Assembly (NCBI GenBank): GCA_963542845.1
Contig: CAUTZA010000006.1
Location: forward strand, 1 to 64,000
Length of the DNA: 64,000 bases
Direction of reading: 5' to 3'
Source of the DNA: JABCPO02 sp963542845
GTDB taxonomy: Bacteria; Bacillota; Clostridia; TANB77; CAG-508
Position 1 is the stretch's first letter. Every line of letters starts with the position of its first letter. The translations under genes were made by a program, and so were the position numbers. This document shows, one piece after another, positions 20,873 through 30,642 of this stretch. The notes beneath the pieces are model-generated. The model worked only from the letters and a program-made list of their open reading frames with translations, did not search any database and was not told the DNA's origin.

Positions 20873-21457
20873 ATGATAGAGATAAGATGGCATGGAAGAG
20901 GTGGCCAAGGTACAAAATCAGCTGTACTTTGGTTTGCAGATATTGTATTTAAAAAAGGTAAATATGTACAAGGATTTCCAGAATATGGACCAGAAAGAAC
21001 AGGGGCACCACTTACTGCATATAATAGGTTAAGTGATAGGAAGATTAAAATACATAGTAATATATATAATCCAGACTATATAGTAGTTGTAGATGAAACA
21101 CAACTAGATAAAAAAGTACTAAAAGGGATAAAAGAGGGGACTGTAATAATTGCAAATACAGAAGAAGCCAAAGAAAAGATATTTTCTAGAATAGATCTAA
21201 CAGAAAAACAAAAAAACAATATGATATCAGTACCAGCAACAAGAATATCTAGAAAACATTTGGGAAATGTATTTCCTAACATACCAATGCTTACAACTGT
21301 TATATTCAAACTTGGGATATATGAAAAAGAAGAATACTTAAAAGAAGTAGAGGAAAAATTACAAGAAAGCCTTGTAGGAAAAGAAGAATTAATTAAAGGA
21401 AATTTAAATGTTGCAAAGGAAATATGGGAATATTTAGAAGAGGTAAGAAGTGTTTAA
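20873..21457 (+). CDS. porC: 2-oxoacid (pyruvate):ferredoxin oxidoreductase gamma subunit
   Basis: A 194-residue gamma subunit with the family signature IRWHGRGGQGTKSAVLWFADI and FPEYGPERTGAP. With the delta, alpha and beta subunits that follow, it forms the four-subunit enzyme that decarboxylates a 2-oxoacid to acyl-CoA while reducing ferredoxin, a key step of anaerobic metabolism. The order gamma-delta-alpha-beta is the common one. There is no shift site in this subunit. Whether the substrate is pyruvate or a branched 2-oxoacid cannot be settled by eye. Confidence 0.92.
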   Translation: MIEIRWHGRGGQGTKSAVLWFADIVFKKGKYVQGFPEYGPERTGAPLTAYNRLSDRKIKIHSNIYNPDYIVVVDETQLDKKVLKGIKEGTVIIANTEEAKEKIFSRIDLTEKQKNNMISVPATRISRKHLGNVFPNIPMLTTVIFKLGIYEKEEYLKEVEEKLQESLVGKEELIKGNLNVAKEIWEYLEEVRSV

Positions 21458-21770
21458 GATAAAATTAGGAAAAGAATGGAAAAATGAAAAAGATGGAGGG
21501 GTTATAACGGTTCCAGGAAGCGCATTAGAACTTAAAACATGGGATTGGAGAACAAGAAGAGCAGTGTGGATAAAAGAAAATTGCAAACAATGTACACTAT
21601 GTTGGCCTGTATGTCCAGAAGATTGTATTTTAATAGATAAAGAGCAAAAGATAAGAGGAGAGTTTGACTATGAGTATTGCAAAGGATGTGGTATTTGTGC
21701 AAAGGTATGCCCATATAATGCAATAATAATGGTAAATGAGGAGGATATTACAGATGAAGACAAAGCTTAG
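21450..21770 (+). CDS. porD: 2-oxoacid:ferredoxin oxidoreductase delta subunit (2x[4Fe-4S])
   Basis: A 106-residue ferredoxin-like subunit with two cluster motifs, CKQCTLCWPVC and CKGCGICAKVC. It passes electrons from the thiamine site to free ferredoxin. The start is GTG at 21450, overlapping the porC stop by 8 bases, which implies translational coupling. The stop (21768-21770) lies inside the start of porA (ATG 21754). It has no in-frame CGG. Confidence 0.92.
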   Translation: MFKIKLGKEWKNEKDGGVITVPGSALELKTWDWRTRRAVWIKENCKQCTLCWPVCPEDCILIDKEQKIRGEFDYEYCKGCGICAKVCPYNAIIMVNEEDITDEDKA

Positions 21771-22964
21771 TCGGAAATAATGCGGCAGCAAATGCATTAA
21801 GACAAATAGGAGTAGAAGTATTTCCTTCGTTCCCTATAACACCATCAACAGAAATACCAGAATATTTTTCAAGATATATAGCAGAAGGGAAAATATTATC
21901 AAACCTTATACTAGTAGAAAGTGAGCATAGTGCAATGTCTGCATCAATAGGAGCATCACTTTCAAATGCTAGAACAGCAACAGCAACATCTTCAAATGGA
22001 CTTGCATACATGTGGGAAATGTTACATATTGCATCAAGTATGAGAGCACCAATTATAATGGAGCTTGTATGTAGAAGTATATCAGGACCACTTAACATTC
22101 ATAATGATCATTCAGATGCAATGGGAATGAAAGATACAGGATGGATAATGCTATTTTCAAAAAACAACCAAGATGTATATGATAATACGATAATAGGAAC
22201 AAAGTTAGCAGAAAATAATAGTGTATTACTACCAGTAGCTATATGCCAAGACGGGTTTATAACATCACATTCAATAGAAAATATGGAAATATTACAAGAT
22301 GATGATGTAGAAAAATTTGTTGGAAAATATACAAACAAGGTAAATCTTCTTGATAAGAATAATCCAGTAACTGTTCGGACCACTTGATCTTCCAACACAT
22401 CTTTTTGAACACAAAAGATTACAAGTAGAAGCATTAGCAAATGCAAAAAAAGTGTTTAAAGAAGTATCACAAGAATATGAAAAAATATCAGGAAGAAAGA
22501 TAAATGTGATAGATACATTTATGATAGATGATGCAGAAACAGTTATAGTGTCAATTGGTTCAACAGCAGAAACAGTGGAAGAAGTTGTAGAAAGAAAAAG
22601 AAAAAATGGTGAAAAGGTTAGTGGAATAGCAATTAGAATGTTTAGACCATTTCCAAAAGAAGAGGTAGTAACTGCACTTAAAAATATTAAAAATATTGCA
22701 GTAATGGATAAGGTTATGGATTATTCATTAAATGGAGGGCCATTGTATAAGGAAGTTGTATCTGCAATATATGATATGAAAAAATGTGACGATAAAGTTA
22801 ATGAAGATGAAAAAAATAATAGAAGTACTAATATTAATATTTTAAACTATATTTATGGAATAGGTGGAAGAGATATAGGGGGAGATGATATTGAAGAAAT
22901 ATTTGAAGATATATCTAAAAATACAGATAGTAATGAAAAGATAAGATATGTAGGACTGAAATAG
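21754..22964 (+). CDS. porA: 2-oxoacid:ferredoxin oxidoreductase alpha subunit (two +1 shifts)
   Basis: The alpha subunit starts at ATG 21754 behind GAGGAG, overlapping porD by 17 bases. The first shift comes only six codons in: CGG 21772 (agt-c-gga) turns MKTKLS-stop into MKTKLSGNNAAANALRQIG, matching the GNEAxAxAL opening of this family. The second, CGG 22376 (gtt-c-gga), restores TVGPLDLPTHLFEHKRL. Later landmarks are FPSFPITPSTEIPEYF, RTATATSSNGLAYMWEMLH and RMFRPFPKEEV. Restored length is 402 aa. Because the first site is so early, this gene is a sensitive test: without shifting almost no alpha subunit exists. Confidence 0.93.
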
Positions 22965-22972
22965 GAGGAAAA

Positions 22973-23935
22973 ATGCCAGTATTTAATTTAAAAAATGTAA
23001 TGTCAAATACACCATCAAGATTTACTGCAGGACATAGAATGTGTAGTGGATGCCGGAGTACCACCAATAGTTAGAATGGTACTAAGAGCAGTTAAAAATG
23101 AAGACCATGTAGTAGTTTCAACAGCAACAGGATGTTTAGAAGTATCAAGTACCATATATCCATATACATCATGGACAGACTCATATATACATACAGCATT
23201 TGCATCTTCTGCTGCAACACTTTCAGGAGTAGAAGCGGCATACAGCATAAAAAGGAAAAAGGGAGAAATAACAGGAGAACAAGTCACAAAATTTATAACA
23301 TTTCGGAGGAGACCGGAGGAACATATGATATAGGGCTTCAAAGTTTGTCTTCTGCAATGGAAAGAGGACATGATATGACATATATTTGCTATGATAATGG
23401 GGGATATATGAATACAGGGATGCAAAGAAGCTCAGCAACACCAGCATTTGCAAGTACTACAACAACACCAGTAGGAAAAAAAGAAAATGGAAAACTAGAA
23501 AAAAGAAAAGACCTAACAAAAATAATGGTAGCACATAATTTACCATATGTAGCACAAACAGCGGCAGTTGGAGTATTTAAAGACTTATATACAAAATCAG
23601 AAAAAGCAATATATACAAAAGGAGCAACATTTTTAAATGTTTTTGCACCATGTCCAAGAGGTTGGGGATATAGTGAAGAATTACTGATGGATATAAACAA
23701 GCTTGCAGTAGATACATGCTATTGGCCACTTTATGAGGTTATAAATGGTAAGTATGTTATAAACTATAAGCCTGTGAAGAAAAAACCTATAGAAGACTTC
23801 TTAAGACCACAGAAACGATTTAAACATATGTTTAAAGAAGGAAATGAATGGATGATTGAAGAATTTCAAAAAGAAGTTGATAGAAGATGGGAAGAGCTTT
23901 TAATGTTAGAAGAGGCAACAAAAGATATAAAATAA
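22973..23935 (+). CDS. porB: 2-oxoacid:ferredoxin oxidoreductase beta subunit (three +1 shifts)
   Basis: The thiamine-diphosphate-binding subunit (319 aa restored). Three CGG codons shift the frame: 23054 (tgc-c-gga, HRMCSGCGVPPIV), 23304 (ttt-c-gga) and 23314 (gac-c-gga). The last two together give TFGGDGGTYDIGLQSL, the GDG half of the TPP motif, whose final glycine is itself the CGGA codon. The DNGGYMNTGMQ half and the CPRGWGYS segment follow in the restored frame. Starting at ATG 22973 (SD TAGGAGG) gives the family's PVFNLKN opening. The two sites ten bases apart mean two frame changes within four codons. Confidence 0.93.
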
Positions 23936-23982
23936 AAGATATAGAATATAAAAACTTTTAAATTAAAGTGATTTTAAGTTAA

Positions 23983-24014
23983 AGTAATAAGTATTGATAT
24001 GCTTATTACTTTTT
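23983..24014 (+). terminator. Rho-independent terminator after por
   Basis: AGTAATAAG ... CTTATTACT followed by TTTT. Confidence 0.8.
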
Positions 24015-24034
24015 ATATAGGCTATATACTTTTA

Positions 24035-24103
24035 ATCATTCATTCATTCATCCATCTATCTATCTACATAAATACATATCTATCTATCCATTCATCTATC
24101 CAT
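24035..24103 (+). repeat. Tetranucleotide microsatellite (CATT/CATC/TATC)
   Basis: About 70 bases of degenerate CATT, CATC and TATC units, pyrimidine-rich, in the gap between por and the next gene. It is not coding in any frame I trust. It may be length-variable. Confidence 0.75.
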
Positions 24104-24210
24104 ATTATAAAATTTTAATACTATTATATAGAGAATATGTGATGGATATAGTATAATTAACAATATAATATGCGTAAGTGATAAAAATAAAGAGTAAAGG
24201 AATAACTTAA

Positions 24211-24822
24211 ATGAAATTAGCTAAAGAAATGCTAGAGTGGTATAAGAAAAATAGAAAAGTGAGAAGATTTAAAATAACAGATGCAATGTATATGAAATAT
24301 TTTAAGGAGATAGAGAAAAATTTAGATTATGATGAAGAAGTATATATAGCGTTTGTAGGTTCAATAGGAGAATATGGGAGCTTTTTCCATGCATTTCCAT
24401 GTTTTTTTGGAGAATTATGTGGTATTGCAATAACAAATAAGGGAATAACAGTATCAAAATCTAATGGAGTGGTATTCCCTATAAAGTCGATATTAACAGT
24501 ACAATTGAACTATTTTAATGATGTAACAAAAGTAGATAGAATTTTCATGTCAACCCTTATACTAGATAGCATAAAAGAAACAATAATAGTAACATTAAGA
24601 AAAAAAGATACACAAGTTTTCTACAACCTAATAAGAAGAATGTTAATAGATAAGGAAAGTATTATAAACAATAGTAATTTTGGAAATGGTAATATAAATA
24701 TTAATGACGCTAATTATTCAAAAAATAATGAAATAAATACGGAAGATATGAATAGAAATATAAATTCGATTGAAGAATTAAAAAGGTTCAACACTGAATT
24801 TAATAATGGGTGGGAAAGATAA
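24211..24822 (+). CDS. Hypothetical protein, possible PH-like domain
   Basis: A 203-residue soluble protein, not recognised. The middle (residues ~45-150) alternates hydrophobic strands (VYIAFVGSIG, GIAITNKGITVSKSNGVVFP, ILTVQLNYF, TIIVTLRKKD) in a pattern seen in bacterial PH-like sensor domains. The C-terminus is Asn-rich and polar. Its stop overlaps the rsmE start (TAATG), so the two are translationally coupled. There is no in-frame CGG. Confidence 0.5.
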   Translation: MKLAKEMLEWYKKNRKVRRFKITDAMYMKYFKEIEKNLDYDEEVYIAFVGSIGEYGSFFHAFPCFFGELCGIAITNKGITVSKSNGVVFPIKSILTVQLNYFNDVTKVDRIFMSTLILDSIKETIIVTLRKKDTQVFYNLIRRMLIDKESIINNSNFGNGNININDANYSKNNEINTEDMNRNINSIEELKRFNTEFNNGWER

Positions 24823-25565
24823 TGAGAATATTTGAAAATGTTAATATACTAGAAAATGGAGATATATTAATTAATATTAATACAGAAAATTTTCATCATA
24901 TATATAATGTTTTAAGGGTAAAAGTTGGTGAAAAGGTAGAAGTAGTAGATATTTTAAGTAAGAAACTATATATTACAGAAGTGAAAGATAAATTTGGGAA
25001 TTTAACAGTAGAAAAAATAATTGAAAGTGAAGAAGATAAATCCAAAATCACAATATATCAAGCAGCTATAAAGGGAGAGAGGTTTGAGTATTTTTTGGAA
25101 AAAACAACAGAACTTGGAGTAGATAAAATAAAAGTTATACCACTTAAAAGAAATGTTGTTAAATTTAAAGAAAATGAAATAGAAAAAAAGGAAGAAAGAT
25201 TTAGAAAAATACTAGAATCATCATCAAAACAATCAAGAAGAGTAAATATACCAGAAATTAAAATATTAGGTGATATGAAACAGACTTTAAAGGAAATAGA
25301 AAAAGAAGATATTGTATTTGTTTTGTATGAAAATATATTAGAAGATAGTATATCAATGAAAAAAATGGTAGATACTATAATAGAAGGAAAATACAAAAAT
25401 ATAGGAATTGTGATTGGTGCAGAAGGTGGAATAGATATCAGCGAGATAGAGGAATTAAGAAAGTGTGAAAATATTAGAATTGTTACACTTGGAAAAAGAA
25501 TTTTAAGAGCAGAAACAGCAGGAGTTTCTGTTATGAGTATTTTAAATTATGAATTGGAGAGATAA
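24822..25565 (+). CDS. rsmE: 16S rRNA m3U1498 methyltransferase RsmE
   Basis: A 247-residue SPOUT-class enzyme that methylates U1498 of 16S rRNA. Visible are the PUA-like N-terminus (FHHIYNVLRVKVGEKVEVVD), KGERFEYFLEKTTELGVDKI, SSKQSRRVNIPEI, the SAM-knot IVIGAEGGIDISEIEEL and LGKRILRAETAGV. I chose ATG 24822 over an upstream ATG because the family starts with MRxF and the codon forms a TAATG overlap with the previous stop. The frame is intact with no CGG codon. The following gene is again coupled by TAATG. Confidence 0.94.
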   Translation: MRIFENVNILENGDILININTENFHHIYNVLRVKVGEKVEVVDILSKKLYITEVKDKFGNLTVEKIIESEEDKSKITIYQAAIKGERFEYFLEKTTELGVDKIKVIPLKRNVVKFKENEIEKKEERFRKILESSSKQSRRVNIPEIKILGDMKQTLKEIEKEDIVFVLYENILEDSISMKKMVDTIIEGKYKNIGIVIGAEGGIDISEIEELRKCENIRIVTLGKRILRAETAGVSVMSILNYELER

Positions 25566-26158
25566 TGAACAGTAAGAGCAATGGGAAAAGTAAGAAGAAA
25601 GTAGAAAAAATAAAAAAAGAGGAAGAAGAAAAAGTACTTGAATTAAATTTAGAAAATAAAGAAGAATTAGACGAAAAAGAATTTGAAAAAGCAAAACAAA
25701 AATACGAAGAAAGAATTAAACTACCTTTTGATATAAAAAAAGAAATATATATAAAAATATTAAAAGAACTTATAATACCAGTAGTGATGATAGTACTTTT
25801 TGCTATGACATATATATTAAAAGATACATTAAATTATGTGTTAATAAACATATGTATAGCGGTACTTGGAATACTTAGTATTGGTATATATGAGGTTTCG
25901 TACAGAAAATCAAAAGAAGAATATTTTGTTAAAGGCTTAGAAGTAAATGTACTTACATATGTATATATTATTTTTAGTAATACGTTAATACAAGCAAGAT
26001 TAAACTTAAAAAACATGCTAATATATGCACTAGTTATATTTGTATACTATGTTGTAAAAAGTGTAATTATATATGGAATAGAAAAGAAAAAATATATCAA
26101 AAACTTCATAGACACAAAAGAAATAGTAAAAGATAGTAGAAAAAAATACATTGTGTAA
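25565..26158 (+). CDS. Hypothetical membrane protein
   Basis: 197 residues: a Lys/Glu-rich cytoplasmic N-terminus (~60 aa) followed by about four transmembrane helices (LIIPVVMIVLFAMTYIL, YVLINICIAVLGILSIGIYE, LTYVYIIFSNTLI, MLIYALVIFVYYVV) and a basic tail. No family was recognised. The start overlaps the rsmE stop. The frame is intact. Confidence 0.6.
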   Translation: MNSKSNGKSKKKVEKIKKEEEEKVLELNLENKEELDEKEFEKAKQKYEERIKLPFDIKKEIYIKILKELIIPVVMIVLFAMTYILKDTLNYVLINICIAVLGILSIGIYEVSYRKSKEEYFVKGLEVNVLTYVYIIFSNTLIQARLNLKNMLIYALVIFVYYVVKSVIIYGIEKKKYIKNFIDTKEIVKDSRKKYIV

Positions 26159-26178
26159 ATAATTAAAGGAAAGTAAAA

Positions 26179-27438
26179 ATGAAAAAACATAAAATACTAA
26201 TAACTGCATATTCTTTAGGACTTCGGAGGAATAGAAACATCACTTATACAATTATTAGAAAATTTATCAAAAGATGATAAATTAGATATTACATTATCAT
26301 TAGAAAAAAAAGAAGGCCTATTTTTAGAAAGAGTGCCTAAAAATATTAAAATCATAGAATATAGGGTTTCAGATGTTAGAAACATATTTTTACGAAAATT
26401 TAGAAATATAGTAGAAAGATTAAAATTCTATTTTAAATATAATAAGAAGTTTGATTCAAGTATATGTTATGCAACATATTCTATACCAGGAATGGTACAA
26501 ACTAATATTGCAAGTAATAATAGGAGTATATGGATGCACCGGAGAGTATTTAGACATACTTCGGAAGTAAAGAAAAATATATTGATTTTGTAAAAACAAT
26601 AGTAAAAAATAATATAAGGAAGATAGTATTTGTATCTAAAAAAAGCAAAGAAACTTTTAATAATATAGTTGATAAGGAATATATTGTTAAAAATAATATT
26701 AAAACATTTAATATTAAAAATCATATTGATGGTGAGAATATAATAAGTAAGTCAAATGAATTTAAAGAACTAGAAAATGATACAAAATACGAACAATTAA
26801 AAGAAATAATAAGAGAACATAATAAAAATGGTAATATTATATTTTTAAATGTTGGCAGACATTCAAAAGAAAAAAATCTGATAACATTAGTAAAAGTGTT
26901 TAACAACATAATAAAAAATAGTGAAAAAAAAGAAAAAGAAAATGAGAATGAGAACCAAAAAACAAAAGAAGATGAATATGGAGATAATATATTAGAAAAG
27001 AAAATATACCTATTAATGGTAGGAGCTGGGAAAGAAACAAAAGAACTTGTAAAATATGTAGAGGAAAATAAATTAACAGATAGAATCATATTTTTAGGAA
27101 ATAAGAAAAATCCATACCCATATTTTAAAATGGCAGACTATGTAATATTAACATCACTTAACGAAGGATATCCAGTTGTATTTCAAGAGGCAATGATACT
27201 AGATAAAAAAATAATAACAACAGATGTATCAGATGCTGTAATAGATATAAAAGAACAACAAAGAGGATATATAATATCTTTTGATGAAAAAAATATGAAA
27301 AATGAAATAATTGAAATAGTAAAAAAAGAAGAACAACAAGAAAATGGAATAAATTTGAAAAAATTCAATTATATAGAAGAAAACAATATAAATAATGATA
27401 AGATATATAAAGATATATTAGAATTGGTAAAGGAATAA
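26179..27438 (+). CDS. Family 4 glycosyltransferase (three +1 shifts)
   Basis: A GT-B fold glycosyltransferase of 418 aa. After the first strand, CGG 26224 (ctt-c-gga) restores YSLGLGGIETSLIQLLENL, the GGxE loop that binds sugar-nucleotide donor enzymes of this family. CGG 26540 (cac-c-gga) and CGG 26562 (ctt-c-gga) together restore WMHGEYLDILGSKEKYIDF. The C-terminal half has NVGRHSKEKN (N-V-G-R start of the second Rossmann domain) and SLNEGYPVVFQEAM, the Ex7E-type donor site. It is probably for surface polysaccharide or teichoic-type polymer; the acceptor is unknown. SD AAAGGAAAG. Confidence 0.85.
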
Positions 27439-27439
27439 T

Positions 27440-29589
27440 ATGGAACTTATAAACATTGAAAAAAGTTTAAAACAGCTAATAGTAATTAAAAGAAATGGTA
27501 GAAAAGTAGAGTTTGAAGGAGATAAAATAGCAATAGCAATAAAAAAAGCATTTGATAGTATTGTAAATGATAATTACACAGAAAAAGATGCAAACAAGGT
27601 ATATATTGCAGTACTTAAAGAACTTTACGATAAGTATATTTTGGAAAATAATTCAGAAGATACACAAAGAAAGATTAAGATTGAAACAATACAAGATATA
27701 ATAGTAAATAAGTTAAAAATACTTAAATATCCTGAAGTTTATGAAAGTTTTATACAATACAGAGAAAACAGAAAAAAGATAAGAGATGCATTTGAAGAAA
27801 GAAAACAATATAAGTTTTTAGGGATATTGGATAAATTAAAAATAGAAGAAAATATTGCAGTTAAAGAAAAAAAAGAAGGAACAACGCCTAAAAGTAAGAT
27901 AGAAAAACTCCGGAAATGATATATTAAAACAATATGCTATGACTCAGACAATAAAGAAAAAATATTTAGAATCGCATGAAATAGGTGAAATATATATCCA
28001 TGATATTGAATGTATACCTACAGGTATAACGGGATTTACAGAACTTGAACTATCAGAAAAATTAGAAGAAGATTTTGCAAAAGATAAGAATACAAAAGAA
28101 GAAGAGATGGATATATATTCATATACAAATATAATATCAAACATAATGTTATTAACATCAAGAGAACAATATTATGGAGAAGGAATACCAGCATTTGATT
28201 TTCTACTTGCAAAAGCAGTGCTAAAAACATTTAAATTAAACTTTAGAAAAATATTATTAGAATATCTAGAATTTACAGAATTTCTACAATTCTTACCAAT
28301 GAATGGGATATTAAGAGAAATAGACAAGATTGAAAATATTGAAATTGAATTGAATAATTTTAAAGGATATTTAAGAGAAAGTGACAAAGTTTTTGAAATA
28401 TTTAAAAAATCATATGAACTAGCAATAAGAAAGACAGAAAAAGATACATATAATGCAATAATGCTATTTGTAAATAATATAAGTGTGTTATCAGAAGAAA
28501 GAGAAAGAAAATTGATATTCAGTTTAAACTTAGGAACAGATATATCAAAAGAAGGAAGACTTGTAACAAAAACATTATTTAAAGTTCTAAATGATATAGA
28601 AGAAAAGAAAAGAAATAGTATTATAGAAATAGTATTTAAACTATCTAAAAAAGTTAACTTTACTGAAAAAAGTCCAAACTATGACTTATTTCTAGAAAGT
28701 TTAAATTTAAACTTAAAAAAAATAAAATACTCTATGTTAGATAGTACATTTAATAAGGAAAACTATACAGAAAACAACTATTTAACAGAAGTTGCATACT
28801 TAAATGGAATACGTATTATAGATAATAATTTAGATGACAAAAGAACAATAGTAGGAGGAAGAGGACTTCTTCGGAATAGTTAGTATAAACCTTGTAGGAC
28901 TTGCAATAAAAGAAAACAAGGAAAATAAGAGGTTTTCTAAAAAGTCGCTATTACAAAGATTGGAACAAGTGTTGCTAGCGGCAAGACAAGTGCTTTATGA
29001 TAGATTTGAAGAGCTTAGTGAAAAATCAAGAAATGATTATCCAATGCTTTTTGGACATAATCTATGGCTTGAAAGTGATAAGATAAAAGAAGATGATAAA
29101 CTAAGAAGAGCACTAAAACACGGAATATTAGGAATAGGATTTAATGGACTTTATGAGGCACTTCTTGCAATATACAAGAAAAATAAGATAGAAGATATAA
29201 AAGAAGCACAAGAATTAGGGATTGAAATAATAAAAACAATAAGAAAAAAATGTGATAAGTTTTCAGAAGAAAATAACCTTAACTACCAACTAATAGCACT
29301 TCCAGAAGATTATGATAAATCTATGTTTATAGACATTGACCAAATAATACACGGAAAGATAAAAGGGGTAACAGATAAGGAATATTATACAAACTCATTT
29401 AAAATTAAAACAAATAGTTTAGAAGAAAGAATAAGATGGGAAGCACCATTTCATAAATATACAAATGCAGGACATACATTTGTAGTTGAAAAAAAAGATT
29501 ATAATAGTAATGAAAAATTAAAAGAAATATTAAATATATTATCTAAAGAGAATATAGGATTTGTAGAAGTTAGAAAAGATGAAATATAA
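27440..29589 (+). CDS. Class III ribonucleotide reductase-like protein, apparently without radical site (two +1 shifts)
   Basis: The N-terminus is a clear ATP-cone (VIKRNGRKVEFEGDKIAIAI ... IETIQDIIVNKL), followed by a NrdD-like barrel (HEIGEIYIHDIE, GRGLLGIVSINLVGLAI, WEAPFHKYTNAGHTFVVE). Shifts at CGG 27911 (ctc-c-gga, KLGNDILKQYAM) and 28872 (ctt-c-gga, LLGIVSINL) restore 715 aa. The protein stops at ENIGFVEVRKDEI, before the zinc ribbon and glycyl-radical loop (RVxGY) that end true NrdD. The TCC pair after the HDI/L motif is missing, and very few cysteines are present. I infer a non-catalytic or divergent paralogue, perhaps regulatory. A normal nrdD may exist elsewhere. Confidence 0.75.
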
Positions 29590-29647
29590 CAAGGAATAAA
29601 AGAAGAAACACAATAAAATGGAAAAAATAAATATAATAAGGGTAGAT

Positions 29648-29681
29648 AAAAAAAGATACTACATAATAGTATCTTTTTTTT
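29648..29681. terminator. Bidirectional terminator between NrdD-like gene and rpsT
   Basis: AAAAAAGATACTA-CATAA-TAGTATCTTTTTTTT: A-tract on one side and T-tract on the other, serving the two converging genes. Confidence 0.9.
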
Positions 29682-29691
29682 ATTCTTCGAA

Positions 29692-29958
29692 TTATTTAGC
29701 ATTATTATTTAATTTTTTAGCAAGAGTAGCTTTTTTTCTTGCTGCTGTATTTGATTTTAAAACACCTTTTGATTTAGCTTTGTCTATTTTAGAAATTGCA
29801 TTTTTAAAATTAGTTTCTACTAAGTTTAAATCTTTTGTTAATAAAGCTTCTTCAAATTTTCTTATTGCTGACTTGTATGATGTTTTAATCATATTGTTTC
29901 TTAAAGTCTTAATTTTTGCTACTTGTACTCTTTTTTTTGCTGATACTATGTTTGGCAT
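29692..29958 (-). CDS. rpsT: 30S ribosomal protein S20
   Basis: An 88-residue S20: MPNIVSAKKRVQVAKIKTLR, the central helix with KNAISKIDKAKSKGVLKSN and the basic end ARKKATLAKKLNN are diagnostic. S20 binds the 5' domain of 16S rRNA. SD on the minus strand is AAAGGAGA, and a TATAAT box lies at 29978-29983. It has no CGG codon. It is transcribed against nrdD and ends at a shared terminator. Confidence 0.97.
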   Translation of the reverse strand: MPNIVSAKKRVQVAKIKTLRNNMIKTSYKSAIRKFEEALLTKDLNLVETNFKNAISKIDKAKSKGVLKSNTAARKKATLAKKLNNNAK

Positions 29959-30130
29959 GATATCTCCTTTCTAAATAATTATAGTATTACACTATTTCAC
30001 ATGCTAATATTTTAACATGTTAAGACATGTTTGTAAAGGGCACAATAAAAAAAGTTGCTGTACTAAATTATAATATAATAATTAACATATATTTTAAATT
30101 TATTTTTTTTAATTTTTTTGCAAAAAATTG

Positions 30131-30159
30131 TTGACTTTTTTTTTTATTAACTGTATAAT
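30131..30159 (+). promoter_or_regulatory. Sigma-A promoter of tRNA-Gly
   Basis: TTGACT (30131-30136), 17 bases, TATAAT (30154-30159), 18 bases before the tRNA 5' end. Confidence 0.85.
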
Positions 30160-30176
30160 TAATTCATACTTGAGTT

Positions 30177-30250
30177 GCGGGTGTAGTTTAATGGTAGAAC
30201 TCCAGCCTTCCAAGCTGATAGTGAGGGTTCGATTCCCTCCACCCGCTCCA
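30177..30250 (+). tRNA. tRNA-Gly (anticodon TCC)
   Basis: 74 nt including encoded CCA: acceptor GCGGGTG/CACCCGC, D-stem GTTT/GAAC, anticodon loop CTTCCAA (normal 7 nt, anticodon TCC reading GGA/GGG), T-stem GAGGG/CCCTC with loop TTCGATT. One oddity: the first anticodon-stem pair, 27-43, is C-A (CCAGC against GCTGA), where the Bacillus subtilis homologue has T-A as I recall it. This tRNA would have to read the GGA glycine in the +1 frame at CGGA sites. The loop is not enlarged, so it is not a classical four-base suppressor tRNA. Confidence 0.97.
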
Positions 30251-30258
30251 GTAAAATT

Positions 30259-30285
30259 AAAACCTTGAATTATCAAGGTTTTTTT
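30259..30285 (+). terminator. Terminator after tRNA-Gly
   Basis: AACCTTGA-ATTA-TCAAGGTT followed by TTTTT. Confidence 0.9.
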
Positions 30286-30308
30286 CTTTATCTTTTAACA
30301 ATTTCATC

Positions 30309-30468
30309 CTATAATAGATTAGTTTCCATTCCTACAGCTACAACATTTACTTCCCATTCTTTTTTCCATAAATCCAGAAATTCTTCTTTATATACTTTCA
30401 TCTTCAAATTTGTCAAATGCTTTTCTTTCTTCTTCACTCATCTCTTCTATCTTGTTATGTCTTTCCAT
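30309..30468 (-). pseudogene. Possible remnant or pair of tiny ORFs
   Basis: On the minus strand, ATG 30468 behind AAAGGA opens a 26-codon ORF (MERHNKIEEMSEEERKAF...) that ends at 30388. It overlaps a second 30-codon ORF in another frame (30401 down to 30309, MKVYKEEFLDLWKKEWEV...). The two could be one small gene with an indel, or unrelated. No CGG is involved. The rest of the gap 30251-30642 holds only the tRNA terminator and the promoter region of the next gene. Confidence 0.3.
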
Positions 30469-30642
30469 TTCTCTATTCCTTTCCTTAATTCTAATTATAT
30501 GAATTTAAAATATTATTTGCAGTGATAGATTTACACTTGAAGCGCAACACTTAAAAAGTCCTTAGAATTAACAAAATGTAGATACTTTAAAAAGAGAGTA
30601 TAATTATATATAATAGATCTATGAAGAGAGATAGGAGAGAGT

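Noticed and set aside
24035..24103. CRISPR array
   Set aside because: Units are 4 bases and degenerate, with no spacers.
30265..30525. Plus-strand 86-codon ORF after tRNA-Gly
   Set aside because: It begins inside the tRNA terminator and its codons mirror minus-strand coding bias; no ribosome binding site.
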